NCBI RefSeq assembly: GCF_012971745.1
Contig: NZ_CP048834.1
Coordinates: forward strand, 5,093,001-5,157,000
Direction of reading: 5' to 3'
Source of the DNA: Starkeya sp. ORNL1
GTDB lineage: Bacteria > Pseudomonadota > Alphaproteobacteria > Rhizobiales > Xanthobacteraceae
DNA length: 64,000 nucleotides
Shown here in pieces: positions 9,049 to 18,412 of the stretch. The stretch's first letter is position 1. Every line of letters begins with the position of its first letter. The position numbers and the translations under genes were made by a program. The notes beneath the pieces are model-generated. The model had not been told where the DNA came from and searched no databases. It saw only the letters and a program-made list of their open reading frames with translations.

Positions 9049-11199
9049 ATGTCTGGCCGGCTGAAGCTTCTTTCGGGCACGGCGATAGCCGCGGTTGCCG
9101 CGCTGTCGCTTTCGGTCGCCGCCCTTGGGCTGGCGCTGCCGATGCTCGTGGCACAGGCACAGGAAAATACCGTTCAACGGGGACCGGAAATTCAGCAAGG
9201 CCCCGATTTGCCGGCACCGCAAGAGAGCGCCCCGCACGCCGCGGGAGGTTCGGTCGAGACCACCGACAGCGCGGGCATGGGCACCTCCGATGGCGCGGCA
9301 CCTTCCACCTCCGATCCGGTTGCCGCCGTGCCGGCCCCCACGGCTCCGGAGCCGACCGCGGCGGAAGCCGGGGCGGCGACTCATCAGCCGGCCGCTGCCA
9401 CCGCTGAAGCGGCACCGCCTGCGCCGACCGCGCCCGCATCGATTGCACCCGCGCCGCTCGCACCTGTAGTGGCCGAGCCGGCGCCGCAGACTCCCGCGCC
9501 GCAGACAACCGCGCCGCAGAATGCTGCGGTTGAAGCGCCGGCTGCAGCGCCGGCCATGACGACCGCTCCGGCGACTGCCGAGGCGCCGGCGCCGGCCGCT
9601 GCGCCGTCGGCTTCCGAGCCGGCCGCTGTTGCCGCGACGCCGGAGCCCGTGGTCGTCGACCCGGTCGCGATGCAGGTGTCGGCGTTGCTGGAAGGCAAGG
9701 CGCTCGACGCCATCGTCACGCAGAAGGCCGAGCGCGAGGCGCTCGCGGCGTTCTATGCGGCCCGCGGCGGCACGCAGGTATTCACCGCCGGCCACGAAAT
9801 CTCCCCGCTCGGCAAGGCGGTGCTGGCGGTGTTCGCCACTTCCGCCGCCGACGGCCTGTCTCCCGCCGATTATGCGGTGGCCGCGCCGAAGGCGGACGCC
9901 ACCGACGCCGACGTCGCCGGTACCGAATTGCGGCTTGCCGCAGCCACGCTCGCTTATGCGCGGCATATGCAGGTCGGCCGCTTCAACCCGGCGCGCATCT
10001 CGGAGAATGTCGATCCCACTTTGACCCCGCCGGATCCGGCCGCGGTGCTGGCGCTGGTGACGACCACGCCGAATGTGCGCGGCGCGCTGGCGGGCTTCGC
10101 CCCGCAATATCCCGGCTATGCCGCCCTCAAGGCGAAGCTGGCGGAGATGCGTCCCGAGCAGAGCGCGGTGGCGCCGCCGCAAGTGCCGCAGGGCAAGGTG
10201 CTGCGCCCGAACATGAGCGATCCGCGGGTGCCGATCCTGCGCGCGCGGCTCGGCCTGCCGGGCGAGGCCGACAACCTGGTCTATGATCACGATCTGGTCG
10301 AGGCGGTTAAGTCGTTCCAGGCCAAGACCGGCCAGCCGCCGAGCGGCATCATCGGCAAGGGCACCATCAGCGCCATGAACGACACCGGCGAGCGCCGGGT
10401 CGGCGACATCATCGCCAATATGGAGCGCTGGCGCTGGCTGCCGCACGACATGGCGCAGACCTATGTGATGGTGAACATCCCGGAATTCATGGTCCGCATC
10501 GTGAAGGACGGCAAGCCGTTCCACGAGACCAAGGTCGTCGTCGGCAAGCCGGAGAACCAGACCCCGATCCTGACGCACGACATGGAATACATCGTCTTCA
10601 ATCCCTCCTGGAACGTGCCGCCCGGCATCGCCAAAAAGGAGATGCTGCCGCGCCTCGCCGCCGATCCCTATTATCTGGCACGCCAGGGCATCGACGTGGT
10701 GCGCAATGGCCGGGTGGTCGATCCCAGCATGGTCGACTGGAGCCGCGGCACGCAGGGCTATGCGTTCCGCCAGCCGCCGGGCGAGCGCAATGCGCTGGGC
10801 CGCATCAAGTTCATGTTCCCGAACAAGCACTCGGTCTATCTGCACGACACGCCGAGCCGCTCGCTGTTCGCCAATGACCGCCGTGCCTACAGCCATGGCT
10901 GCGTCCGGGTGTACGAGCCCTTGAAGTTCGGCGAGGCGATCTTCGCGCTCGGCATGCCGCAGGATCCGTGGTCGCAGGGCCGCATCTCGAAGCAGCTTGG
11001 CGGCAACGAGAAATATGTGAACCTGAAGCAGCGCTTCCCGGTCCACCTGGTCTATTTCACCACCTTCGTGAACGAGGCCGGATCGCTGGTGTCGCGCGAG
11101 GACCTCTACGGCATCAACGCGCAGACCAAGCTGATGCTCGGCCTCGACGGCGCCCGCCGCATGGCCGACCGTGGCGCGACGACGACCCCGGCGCGCTGA
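9049..11199 (+). CDS. L,D-transpeptidase, YcbB-like, periplasmic
   Basis: Makes 3-3 cross-links in peptidoglycan, or attaches proteins to it, outside the inner membrane. The 716-residue protein starts at ATG 9049 (GGAG six bases upstream), which gives a good signal peptide (hydrophobic residues 10-32, cut near AQAQ). Residues 40-200 are a Pro/Ala/Glu-rich linker. Then come a YcbB-like helical region, a peptidoglycan-binding domain (around DPRVPILRARLGL to GKGTISAMND) and the YkuD catalytic domain with YSHGCVR, catalytic Cys 618. An in-frame TTG at 8980 would spoil the signal peptide. Downstream it converges on a phosphate transporter, with a palindromic repeat between. Confidence 0.92.
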   Translation: MSGRLKLLSGTAIAAVAALSLSVAALGLALPMLVAQAQENTVQRGPEIQQGPDLPAPQESAPHAAGGSVETTDSAGMGTSDGAAPSTSDPVAAVPAPTAPEPTAAEAGAATHQPAAATAEAAPPAPTAPASIAPAPLAPVVAEPAPQTPAPQTTAPQNAAVEAPAAAPAMTTAPATAEAPAPAAAPSASEPAAVAATPEPVVVDPVAMQVSALLEGKALDAIVTQKAEREALAAFYAARGGTQVFTAGHEISPLGKAVLAVFATSAADGLSPADYAVAAPKADATDADVAGTELRLAAATLAYARHMQVGRFNPARISENVDPTLTPPDPAAVLALVTTTPNVRGALAGFAPQYPGYAALKAKLAEMRPEQSAVAPPQVPQGKVLRPNMSDPRVPILRARLGLPGEADNLVYDHDLVEAVKSFQAKTGQPPSGIIGKGTISAMNDTGERRVGDIIANMERWRWLPHDMAQTYVMVNIPEFMVRIVKDGKPFHETKVVVGKPENQTPILTHDMEYIVFNPSWNVPPGIAKKEMLPRLAADPYYLARQGIDVVRNGRVVDPSMVDWSRGTQGYAFRQPPGERNALGRIKFMFPNKHSVYLHDTPSRSLFANDRRAYSHGCVRVYEPLKFGEAIFALGMPQDPWSQGRISKQLGGNEKYVNLKQRFPVHLVYFTTFVNEAGSLVSREDLYGINAQTKLMLGLDGARRMADRGATTTPAR

Positions 11200-11229
11200 G
11201 AACCCACGCCTTAATTCCAAGATCACCCT

Positions 11230-11310
11230 GTCATCCCCGGCCTCGTGCCGGGGATCTCGATTCCTGACAGCGCCGGAGACCGTCATGGCCGGGACAAGCC
11301 CGGCCATGAC
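11230..11310. repeat. Palindromic intergenic repeat, family C
   Basis: Facing units GTCATCCCCGG..CCGGGGATC and GTCATGGCCGGGACAAGCCC fill the gap between the convergent L,D-transpeptidase and Na/Pi cotransporter genes. Confidence 0.75.
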
Positions 11311-11380
11311 GATGGAAGTGGGCTTTTCACCGGCTACGGTTCAACGGCGCGCCGAACTCAGGCGCGGGCAGCCGAGCCTG

Positions 11381-13039
11381 TCACTCCCCGCTGGCGACGC
11401 GGCTTGCCAGCAATTCGCCGCTGCGCTCCAGCACCGGATAGGCGGCTGCGGCGACGATGTGGCTGTTGATCAGCTTCATGTCGCGCAACAAGTCGAGATA
11501 GAGCGCGCTCGCCTGCGCGACCGGCAGCCGGCTGCCGCGCAACCGCTCGAAATGCTGCAGCGTGGCGCGGGATTCCGCCTCGCGGAATGCCACCTTCTCG
11601 TCCGCCAGCAGCCGCGCGGCGCGCGGATCCTCGGTCATCAGCAGCGAGGCCGCGGTCCTGAGATTGGCGATGAGGCGGTTCATCAGTTCGCTCATCTCCG
11701 CCTGCCTCTCCTTGGGGAAGTCGAGCCCGCGCTTCAACCCCTTGGAGGCGTGCGGCAGCAAATGGCGGTCGACCACGTCGCCGGCCTGTTCGAGATTCAT
11801 CGCGAAGGCGAGGATCTCGTTGAGCCGGCGATGGTCGTTCGGCCCCAGTTCGTCCGGGTCGATCGAGGTCAGATACGACTTGATGGCGATGTTCAGCCGA
11901 TCCAGCACGTCGTCGCGGCGCCTGGTCTCGGCGATCAGGCGGCGGTCGCCTTCGGCCAGCGCGTCACGGGCGCCGACCAGCATCGCTTCGAGAAAGTCGG
12001 CGAGCCGCAGCGCCTCGCGGGCGGCTCCACCCAGCGCGATGATCGGAATCTCCTTCGCCGCCGGATCGAGATAGAGCGGGCGCGAGGGGTCGGCCGCGGC
12101 GGGAGCGTCCGGCAGCAGGCGGCGCAGCAGGCGCGCCAGCGGCCCCAGCAGCGGCAGGAACACCACCGCGGTGACGATGTTGAACAGCGTGTGGAAGTCC
12201 GCCACGGCGCGAGCATCGTCCGGCTGGAACGTCACCATGAAGCGGCCGATCGGCTGCATCGCGACGAGCACGATGCCGATACCGATCAGCCGGGTGAGGA
12301 GATTGCCGAGCGGCACGCGCTTGGCCGCCGGACCGTCGCCGGCGGGTCCCTCGATCAGGGGATTGATGGCGGTGCCGAGATTGGCGCCGAGCACCAAGGC
12401 GAAGGCGGCGTTCGGCGGCACCACGCCATTGGCGGCGAGCGACATCACCAGCAGCACTACGGCGACGCTCGAATGCGCGGCCCAGGTGAGGCCGGCGGCG
12501 AGCAGCACGTCGAGCACCGGCAGTGTCGAGATGGCGCCGAGCAGCAGGCGCAGGCTCGGCGCGTCCTCGAAGTCCCGCAACAGGTCGAGCAACTGGTTGA
12601 GCGCCAGCAGCATCAGGCCAAGGCCAATCAGCACGCGGCCGAGATCATGGGTCTGAGTGGAGGAATCGCGCCTGAACATCAGCACGCCGATCAGGATCAG
12701 CGCCGGCGAGACCGCGGAGATGTCGAAGGACAGCAATTGCACGATGAGCGTGGTGCCGACATTGGCGCCGAGCATGACGGCGAGCGCCGGCACCAGATCG
12801 ACCAGCCCACCGACCGCAAAGCCGGTCACCATCAGCCCCGTCGCGGTGCTGCTCTGGAGCAAAGTGGTGACGCCGAGCCCGGCAACGAAGGCACGGAAGC
12901 GATCGCCGAGCGCATGGCCGAGGATCGAGCGCAGCCTCGGACCGAAGGTACGTTGCACGCCGGTCTGCACCATGTGCGTGCCCCAGAGGAGCAGCGCAAT
13001 GAAGCCGGCGAGATCGATCAGGGTGGCAGGAAAGCTCAT
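11381..13039 (-). CDS. Na/Pi cotransporter family protein with PhoU-like C-terminus
   Basis: Predicted inner-membrane sodium-phosphate symporter of the NptA/YjbB type (552 residues). Two inverted transmembrane repeats carry the hallmark motifs, LLQSSTATGLMVTGF with LGANVGTTL, and AHSSVAVVLLVMSL with LGANLGTAINP. From about residue 340 it is a soluble helical PhoU-like domain (EAMLVGARDAL, NEILAFAMNLEQAGDVVDR). The start at 13039 is preferred: the first helix follows at once and AGGTG lies upstream. The open frame extends 44 codons further but with non-membrane, Arg/Cys-rich sequence. It stands alone. The ion and substrate are inferred from the family. Confidence 0.88.
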   Translation of the reverse strand: MSFPATLIDLAGFIALLLWGTHMVQTGVQRTFGPRLRSILGHALGDRFRAFVAGLGVTTLLQSSTATGLMVTGFAVGGLVDLVPALAVMLGANVGTTLIVQLLSFDISAVSPALILIGVLMFRRDSSTQTHDLGRVLIGLGLMLLALNQLLDLLRDFEDAPSLRLLLGAISTLPVLDVLLAAGLTWAAHSSVAVVLLVMSLAANGVVPPNAAFALVLGANLGTAINPLIEGPAGDGPAAKRVPLGNLLTRLIGIGIVLVAMQPIGRFMVTFQPDDARAVADFHTLFNIVTAVVFLPLLGPLARLLRRLLPDAPAAADPSRPLYLDPAAKEIPIIALGGAAREALRLADFLEAMLVGARDALAEGDRRLIAETRRRDDVLDRLNIAIKSYLTSIDPDELGPNDHRRLNEILAFAMNLEQAGDVVDRHLLPHASKGLKRGLDFPKERQAEMSELMNRLIANLRTAASLLMTEDPRAARLLADEKVAFREAESRATLQHFERLRGSRLPVAQASALYLDLLRDMKLINSHIVAAAAYPVLERSGELLASRVASGE

Positions 13040-13345
13040 CGGCACCTGGCCTTCGACACAGAGACGGAAGCGTGGGGGCGAATATTGCGAGCTAATGTCC
13101 CCGCAGCGTTTCGCAAGGCCCGTGACGCAAGGTGCGTGCCAGCGGAAATAGTGATTCGCGGCACGCCGCACGCCACCCTTGTTGCGACGTTAATGTCACG
13201 GTAACGGAAATTCTGTCGATAGAATCGGCATCTAGCTTGAAAGTCGTGATCCAGCACGTTTTTGCCACACTGTGCCCTTAGCGGTTTGAGCCAGGACTAA
13301 AGGGGGGTGGGTCGTAACTGGCCCTTAACCAAACCCGACAAGACT

Positions 13346-15232
13346 ATGTTCACCATGTCCGGCGTGACCCACGGGCCGCGCCGTCCAAAGGAAACGTTTG
13401 GCTTCGGGTTAGTGGTAGTGCGGAATTTCAGCTTCCTTCGCTCGTCCCGCCTCATCAAGGCTGCCGCGCTTGCCGCGGTCGCCACGATATGCGGTGCCGA
13501 CATGCTGCAGGATGCGGTCGCCAACGGCGATACCCGCACGCTGAGCCTCCATCACGTCCATTCCGGCGAAAGCGCCACCGTCACCTTCAAGCGCAATGGC
13601 CGCTACGACCCGGCCGCGCTCCAGCAGCTCAATGTCCTGTTGCAGGATTGGCGCCGCAAGGAGCCGACCAAGATGGACCCGGCGCTGTTCGACATCGTCT
13701 GGGAAGTCTATCGCGACGTTGATGCCACCGCGCCGATCGAGGTGATCGGCGGCTACCGTTCGCCGGCGACCAACGCCATGCTGCGCGCCCGCTCCCGCGG
13801 CGTCGCGCAGATGAGCCAGCATATGCTCGGCAAGGCGATGGATTTCTATATTCCGGGCGTGCCGCTCGCCAAGATTCGCGAGGCCGGTCTTCGACTGCAG
13901 CGCGGCGGCGTCGGCTTCTACCCGACCTCCGGCTCGCCCTTCGTGCATCTTGATACCGGCGGCATCCGCCATTGGCCGCGCATGACGCGCGATCAACTGG
14001 TCCGCGTGTTCCCGGACGGCAAGACCGTGCACATCCCGGCCGACGGCAAGCCGATGCCGGGCTATGCGGCGGCGCTGGCTCAGGTGGAGAGCCGCGGCAG
14101 CCGGCCGGGCGGCGCGGGCGCGGCCTTCGCTTCGGCGACGCCGTCGGGTTCGAAGAAGAATATTTTCGCGGCGCTGTTCAGCAAGGATAGTGGCGACGAC
14201 GACGAGGAGAGCGCCGCGCCACAGGCCGGTGCCGCGCAGACGGCGTCGGCTGCGGATGATGACGAGGCGCCGGCCAATGCCAAGGCCGCGCCGGCGCAGG
14301 TCGCCGCGGCCCAGCCGGCACCGGCGGTGAATGCCGCCGCCAGCGTCGTCGCCAACGCCAATGTGCCGCTGCCGGTTCGCAACCCGATGGGCCGTTCGCC
14401 CGAAGCCGTGGCAGCGCTTGCCGCCGTGGCGCCGGCGCAGTCCTCCGCAATGCAGGCGGCCGCCGTGCCGCTGCCGATGATGCGGCCCGGCGAAGCGCCG
14501 GTTCGCCCGGCGGCGCCGACCACGGTTGCCGCCGCCGACGGTCCCGCCATGCCGTTGCCGGCGTCTCGTCCGGGCATCGCCCCGGCACGTGCCGCTGCCG
14601 CACCGATGGTTGTCGCTTCGGCTGAGCCGGCCGCCATCGCACCGGTTGCCCAGGTTCCCGCCGCGCAGGCGCCTGTCGCCCGCGCCGCGCCTGCTGTGCA
14701 ATCCCAGGCCGGCGGCTTCCCGGCGCTGATCGTCCACGGTTCGGATTCCGCCACCGGCGGTCCGACGCTGTCCTATGCCTCGGCCGGCGAATTCGTCGTC
14801 GCCCGCCCGGCGCCCGGCCGTTCCAATGAGCCTGCGGCGCTGCCCGCCGGCATGCGCGGAACCAGCGCACCGCAGCCGCAGCCGCATTCGGCGGCGACGC
14901 AGGCAGAGATTCGCCGGCTGTTCAGCAGCCCGACGGTTGCTTCCGAGACCACGCTGCGTACCCCGGAACTGCGCCGCTTCGGCGCGTTCGTCGCGCCGCC
15001 GCGCCAGGTGGTGGATGCCCGCTTCAGCCGCGATGCTTCGAGCGGCCTCGTCACCACGCGCTTCGAAGGTGCCGCGGTGGTGGCGATCCCGGTGGTGGCG
15101 AGCGCGGCGCATGTCCGCAGTACGCCCGTCCACAGCACGCCGGTCGAGAGCGCTCCGGTGCTGCCGAAGCGCGCCAAGAAGCTTTCCATGGCCGGCACCG
15201 GCACCACGGACAACCTGCCGCCGCCGCGTTGA
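13346..15232 (+). CDS. Secreted DUF882 / M15-like peptidase domain protein with Pro/Ala-rich tail
   Basis: About 628 residues. After a signal-like helix (around LIKAAALAAVATI) comes a DUF882 domain (roughly residues 60-235) related to zinc D-Ala-D-Ala carboxypeptidases of the M15 family. It contains IGGYRSPATN, SQHMLGKAMDF and FVHLDTGGIRHW, which hold the expected His/Asp/His zinc ligands. The remaining 390 residues are Ala/Pro/Val-rich and probably disordered. Probable role: peptidoglycan trimming or remodelling in the periplasm. The start is uncertain: ATG 13346 is used, but GTG at 13307, 13412 or 13418 is also possible and no ribosome-binding site decides it. The 260-300 bp upstream (from 13040) show no gene. 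Confidence 0.83.
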   Translation: MFTMSGVTHGPRRPKETFGFGLVVVRNFSFLRSSRLIKAAALAAVATICGADMLQDAVANGDTRTLSLHHVHSGESATVTFKRNGRYDPAALQQLNVLLQDWRRKEPTKMDPALFDIVWEVYRDVDATAPIEVIGGYRSPATNAMLRARSRGVAQMSQHMLGKAMDFYIPGVPLAKIREAGLRLQRGGVGFYPTSGSPFVHLDTGGIRHWPRMTRDQLVRVFPDGKTVHIPADGKPMPGYAAALAQVESRGSRPGGAGAAFASATPSGSKKNIFAALFSKDSGDDDEESAAPQAGAAQTASAADDDEAPANAKAAPAQVAAAQPAPAVNAAASVVANANVPLPVRNPMGRSPEAVAALAAVAPAQSSAMQAAAVPLPMMRPGEAPVRPAAPTTVAAADGPAMPLPASRPGIAPARAAAAPMVVASAEPAAIAPVAQVPAAQAPVARAAPAVQSQAGGFPALIVHGSDSATGGPTLSYASAGEFVVARPAPGRSNEPAALPAGMRGTSAPQPQPHSAATQAEIRRLFSSPTVASETTLRTPELRRFGAFVAPPRQVVDARFSRDASSGLVTTRFEGAAVVAIPVVASAAHVRSTPVHSTPVESAPVLPKRAKKLSMAGTGTTDNLPPPR

Positions 15233-15247
15233 TTTTCAAGAGATGTC

Positions 15248-15345
15248 GTCATCCCGGAATGGCCGCCAGGCCATATCCGGGATCGCGTGACGTTCTCTAT
15301 CGTCACGCGATCCCGGCTCTACGCTTCGCTTCGGCCGGGATGACG
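15248..15345. repeat. Palindromic intergenic repeat, family A
   Basis: A 98-bp element opens with GTCATCCCGGAATGGCCGCC and closes with TTCGGCCGGGATGAC. It has an internal inverted pair ATCCGGGATCGCGTGACG / CGTCACGCGATCCCGG around a short loop, and lies between the convergent DUF882 and gapR genes. Other copies are at 31423, 49379 (opposite orientation) and 63244. Confidence 0.82.
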
Positions 15346-15371
15346 CCGAAGGGTGGAGAACGAGGCCGCGC

Positions 15372-15650
15372 TCAGTCGACCATCCCGAGCGCTTGCAGAT
15401 AGAGGTCGACGATGGCCTCGTGCTCGGCGCGCTGGTCGGCGTCCTGCTTGCGGATCCTCAAGATCTCGCGCAGCGCCTTGGTGTCGAAGCCGTTGCCCTT
15501 GGCCTCGGCGAAGACGTCCTTGATATCGTCGGCGATGGTCTTCTTCTCTTCCTCCAGGCGCTCGATGCGCTCGATGAAGGACTTGAGCTGGTCCTTGGCG
15601 AAGCCGGCGGCGGCATCGGACAAGGGCTGGTCATTGGGCAGATCGGACAT
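15372..15650 (-). CDS. gapR: GapR family nucleoid-associated protein (DUF2312)
   Basis: A 92-residue, highly charged helical protein ([34 protein letters not shown]) matching the DUF2312/UPF0335 family. In Caulobacter, GapR encircles overtwisted, AT-rich DNA ahead of moving polymerases and helps topoisomerases during replication. The length fits the usual 85-95 residues. The leader between the upstream terminator-like hairpin and the ATG contains a small hairpin (CACGCCC / GGGCGTC) near 15666-15682. The gene is on its own, read leftwards, and essential in several relatives. Confidence 0.93.
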   Translation of the reverse strand: MSDLPNDQPLSDAAAGFAKDQLKSFIERIERLEEEKKTIADDIKDVFAEAKGNGFDTKALREILRIRKQDADQRAEHEAIVDLYLQALGMVD

Positions 15651-15689
15651 GCGGTCTCCGGCTAGGCGACGCCCTTTCGGGCGTGAAAA

Positions 15690-15714
15690 AGGGCCGAAAT
15701 CAGGGCCCGGATTT
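15690..15714 (-). terminator. Weak intrinsic terminator after the DUF1244 gene
   Basis: Read leftwards, a 5-bp stem GGGCC / GGCCC with an 8-nt loop is followed by TTTTT. It lies about 40 bp past the DUF1244 stop codon and upstream of gapR. Confidence 0.45.
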
Positions 15715-15752
15715 CACCCGCGCGTCAAGCACGGGGGCGGCGCTGTGCACCG

Positions 15753-16061
15753 TTAATGCGGCTCGGCGGACGAGCGGGCGAAGGCCGCTTTCTGCTCCGG
15801 GCTGGCCTCGGCCTGGTTCAGCGCCTTCCAGTCCTCATAGGGCATGCCGTAGACGATCTCCCGGCTGTCATCCCTGGAAAGCGGCAGGCCACGCTCCTTG
15901 GCCGCGTCGAGATACCAGTTGGAGAGGCAATTGCGGCAGAAGCCGGCGAGGTTCATCAGGTCGATGTTCTGCACGTCGGCGCGCTCGCGCAGATGGGCCA
16001 CCAGCCGGCGGAACACCGCGGCCTCCAGCTCCAGGCGGGACTGATCGTCAAAGTCGGGCAT
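15753..16061 (-). CDS. DUF1244 family protein
   Basis: A 102-residue protein of unknown function with the conserved DUF1244 core: LVAHLRER near the start, then NLAGFCRNCLSNWY with two cysteines, and REIVYGMPYEDWKA. The Cys-x2-Cys pair could bind metal, but this is not established. Its length is typical. It follows the N-formylglutamate amidohydrolase gene on the same strand after 22 bp, so the two are probably co-transcribed. The pairing recurs in alphaproteobacteria as far as I recall. Confidence 0.85.
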   Translation of the reverse strand: MPDFDDQSRLELEAAVFRRLVAHLRERADVQNIDLMNLAGFCRNCLSNWYLDAAKERGLPLSRDDSREIVYGMPYEDWKALNQAEASPEQKAAFARSSAEPH

Positions 16062-16083
16062 GGCAGGCCTCCTGCGGCGAAAC

Positions 16084-16968
16084 TCAGGCTGAGATAGGCA
16101 CGACGAGGCCGGTGCGCGAGCCGTAGAACGTCTGCTCGTGCAGTTCGGGGCGTGCCAGGACGGCGGGCAAGAGGTCGGCGAGGCGCTCTGCCCAGGCGAG
16201 CTGTCCCGCGTCGTCGGCGATCAGGTCCTGGCGGATCTCGATCAGCACGTGCGGCAGGCCGCGGGCGGTGCCATGGCGATAGAGGCAATCATTGCGCAGC
16301 GCGCCGTCATAGGGCTCGTTGTCGCCGACGATGAGGTCGCCGGGGGCCTCCAGGGCTTCGATCAGCGGCCGCGTGAAGCGCTCATCGAGGTCCCACAACA
16401 GCCCGACATGCCAGGGCCTGGGCATGCCGCGCCACACCGGGGTGAAGCTGTGCACCGAGAACAATGCCGGGATGGTCCCGCTGGCCAGCGCGGCATCGAT
16501 CTCGTGCTCGATGGCGCGGTGATAGGGGCGGTGGAAGCGGGCGATGCGGCGGTCCACCTCGGCGGTGTCGACATGGCGGTTGCCGGGCACGATGGCGCCG
16601 TCGGAGAGCCGCATCACCAGCGTCGGGTCGTCCTCGCCGCGGTTCGGATCGATCAGCAGGCGCGAGAAGTGCGACAGCACCGCCGGACAGCCGAGCCGCT
16701 TCGCCAGCGCCCGGGTGACGCCGGCGGCGCCGATGTCGTAGCCGATATGGCGCGCCAGCTCCGAGGCCGGCAGGCCGAGCGAGCCATATTCCGGCGGCAG
16801 CGCATTGGAGGCGTGGTCGCACAGCAGCAGGATGCCGGTATCGGCCGCGCCGGGAATGTCTTCCACCGGGTGGAAGACATCGCCAGCACTGTGTGCCGGC
16901 GTCGGTGCATCGGCCAAATCCAAGGCGTCGTCCACGGCGGTGTCATCCTCGGTGCGGCGAAGCATCAT
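16084..16968 (-). CDS. N-formylglutamate amidohydrolase
   Basis: Hydrolyses N-formylglutamate to formate and glutamate, or a related N-formyl acid, classically in histidine breakdown. The 294-residue protein has the family motifs LLLCDHASNALPPEYG, a Leu-Pro rich helix, FSVHSFTPVW (His) and VLIEIRQDLI. ATG 16968 is immediately followed by a second ATG. The frame is open a further 97 codons upstream, but that stretch overlaps the divergent glycerate kinase start and looks non-coding. No hut genes are nearby, so the physiological substrate here is open. Confidence 0.88.
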   Translation of the reverse strand: MMLRRTEDDTAVDDALDLADAPTPAHSAGDVFHPVEDIPGAADTGILLLCDHASNALPPEYGSLGLPASELARHIGYDIGAAGVTRALAKRLGCPAVLSHFSRLLIDPNRGEDDPTLVMRLSDGAIVPGNRHVDTAEVDRRIARFHRPYHRAIEHEIDAALASGTIPALFSVHSFTPVWRGMPRPWHVGLLWDLDERFTRPLIEALEAPGDLIVGDNEPYDGALRNDCLYRHGTARGLPHVLIEIRQDLIADDAGQLAWAERLADLLPAVLARPELHEQTFYGSRTGLVVPISA

Positions 16969-17119
16969 GGCCGGGAAGGGCGATATGTGACAGGAGGCTA
17001 GTGACGTGCGGCTTCGGGTGCCATAGGAATACGCCCGTTTCGCGTCGTGCGGCACTGGCCATGCGGATGACCGCACGCAAGATGAGGGGCGCCCGAACAA
17101 ACCGGGCAGTGGGGTGACG

Positions 17120-18412
17120 ATGACCGATAATTCGCCGCGCGTGTTCCTGGAAGCCCTGTTCTCGGCCGCGGTGGCGGCGGCACATCCCTCCACTTGCCTG
17201 CCGCCGGCCTTGCCGCCGCCGCCGGCCAATGGGCGGCTGATCCTGCTCGCGGCCGGCAAGGCGGCGGGCTCGATGCTGGAAGTCGCGGAAGCGCATTATC
17301 TCGATGACCTCGGCTTCGATCCCGCTCGGCTCGCCGGCATCGGCGTCGCCCGGCACGGCTATGGCCGCCCGACGCGGCGGCTGGAGATGGTGGAAGCCGG
17401 CCATCCGGTGCCGGACGCCGCCGGCCTCGCCGCCGCGCAGAAGGCGATCGACCTCGCGGCGGGTGCGCAGGCGGACGACCTCGTGCTGGTGCTGCTCTCG
17501 GGCGGCGCCTCGGCGAACTGGATCGCGCCGGCGCTCGGCGTCGAACTCGACGACAAGCGGGCGCTGACGCGGGCGCTGCTGCGCTCCGGCGCCAACATCA
17601 CCGAGATCAACACGGTGCGAAAGCACCTGTCGCGCATCAAGGGCGGCCGGCTCGCCGCGCTCGCCCAGCCCGCACGGGTGGTGACGCTGGCGATTTCCGA
17701 CGTGCCGGGTGACGATCCCGCGGTGATCGGCTCCGGCCCCACCGTGCCGGATCCGACGACGCTGGCGGAAGCGCGCGACGTGCTGACCCGCTTCCGCATT
17801 GAGCCGGCGAGCTCCATCGCGGTCGCCTTGCGCGACGGCGCCAATGAATCGCCGAAGCCCGGCGATCCCGCCTTCGCCAATTCCGAATACCACCTCATCG
17901 CCCGCCCGGCGGATTCCTTCGTCGCCGCCGAGAAGATGGCTCGCGACGCCGGCATCGAGCCGATCCTGATCGGCGACAATCTCGAGGGCGAGGCCCGCGA
18001 GGTGGCGGCGGCGCAGGCGGTGAAAGCCCTCGAGCTGAAGGGCGCCGGCAAGCGCGTGGTGCTGCTCTCCGGTGGCGAGCTCACCGTCACCATGCGCGGC
18101 CAGGGCCGCGGCGGGCCGAACCAGGAATATGCGCTGGCGCTCGCCGAGGCGCTGGCCGGCGCGCCCGGCATCTACGCGGTGGCGGGTGATACCGACGGCA
18201 CCGATGGCGGCGGCGGCGATGCCAGCGACCCGGCCGGCGCCTTCGTGGTGCCGGATACGCTGGCACGCGCGCGCGCACTCGGCCTCGATCCCGCCAGCTT
18301 CCTCGCCAATAACGACTCGACGAGTTTCTTCGAGAGGATCGGCGACCTGCTGACGCCCGGCCCCACCTGCACCAATGTCAATGATTTCCGTGCCGTATTC
18401 GTGGACGGCTGA
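17120..18412 (+). CDS. Glycerate 2-kinase (MOFRL family)
   Basis: Phosphorylates glycerate with ATP to 2-phosphoglycerate; older annotations call the family hydroxypyruvate reductase (TtuD). The 430-residue protein shows the GckA-type N-terminal domain (LLAAGKAAGSML, LLSGGASANW, NTVRKHLSRIKGG, ISDVPGDDPAVIGSGPT). The C-terminal MOFRL region has LLSGGELTVT, RGGPNQEYALALA and AGDTDGTDGGG. ATG 17120 has GTGGGG just upstream; a GTG two codons earlier is possible. It is divergent from the amidohydrolase and overlaps the start of the DUF1036 gene by 38 bp. Confidence 0.92.
   Translation: MTDNSPRVFLEALFSAAVAAAHPSTCLPPALPPPPANGRLILLAAGKAAGSMLEVAEAHYLDDLGFDPARLAGIGVARHGYGRPTRRLEMVEAGHPVPDAAGLAAAQKAIDLAAGAQADDLVLVLLSGGASANWIAPALGVELDDKRALTRALLRSGANITEINTVRKHLSRIKGGRLAALAQPARVVTLAISDVPGDDPAVIGSGPTVPDPTTLAEARDVLTRFRIEPASSIAVALRDGANESPKPGDPAFANSEYHLIARPADSFVAAEKMARDAGIEPILIGDNLEGEAREVAAAQAVKALELKGAGKRVVLLSGGELTVTMRGQGRGGPNQEYALALAEALAGAPGIYAVAGDTDGTDGGGGDASDPAGAFVVPDTLARARALGLDPASFLANNDSTSFFERIGDLLTPGPTCTNVNDFRAVFVDG

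Noticed and set aside
11171..13204. A 677-codon plus-strand frame across the Na/Pi cotransporter gene
   Set aside because: The composition (His/Arg/Gln-rich) is that of the reverse complement of membrane-protein codons; the minus-strand gene has family motifs and this frame has none. The same applies to the long antisense frames near 8995-11307, 28475-30847 and 57526-59268.
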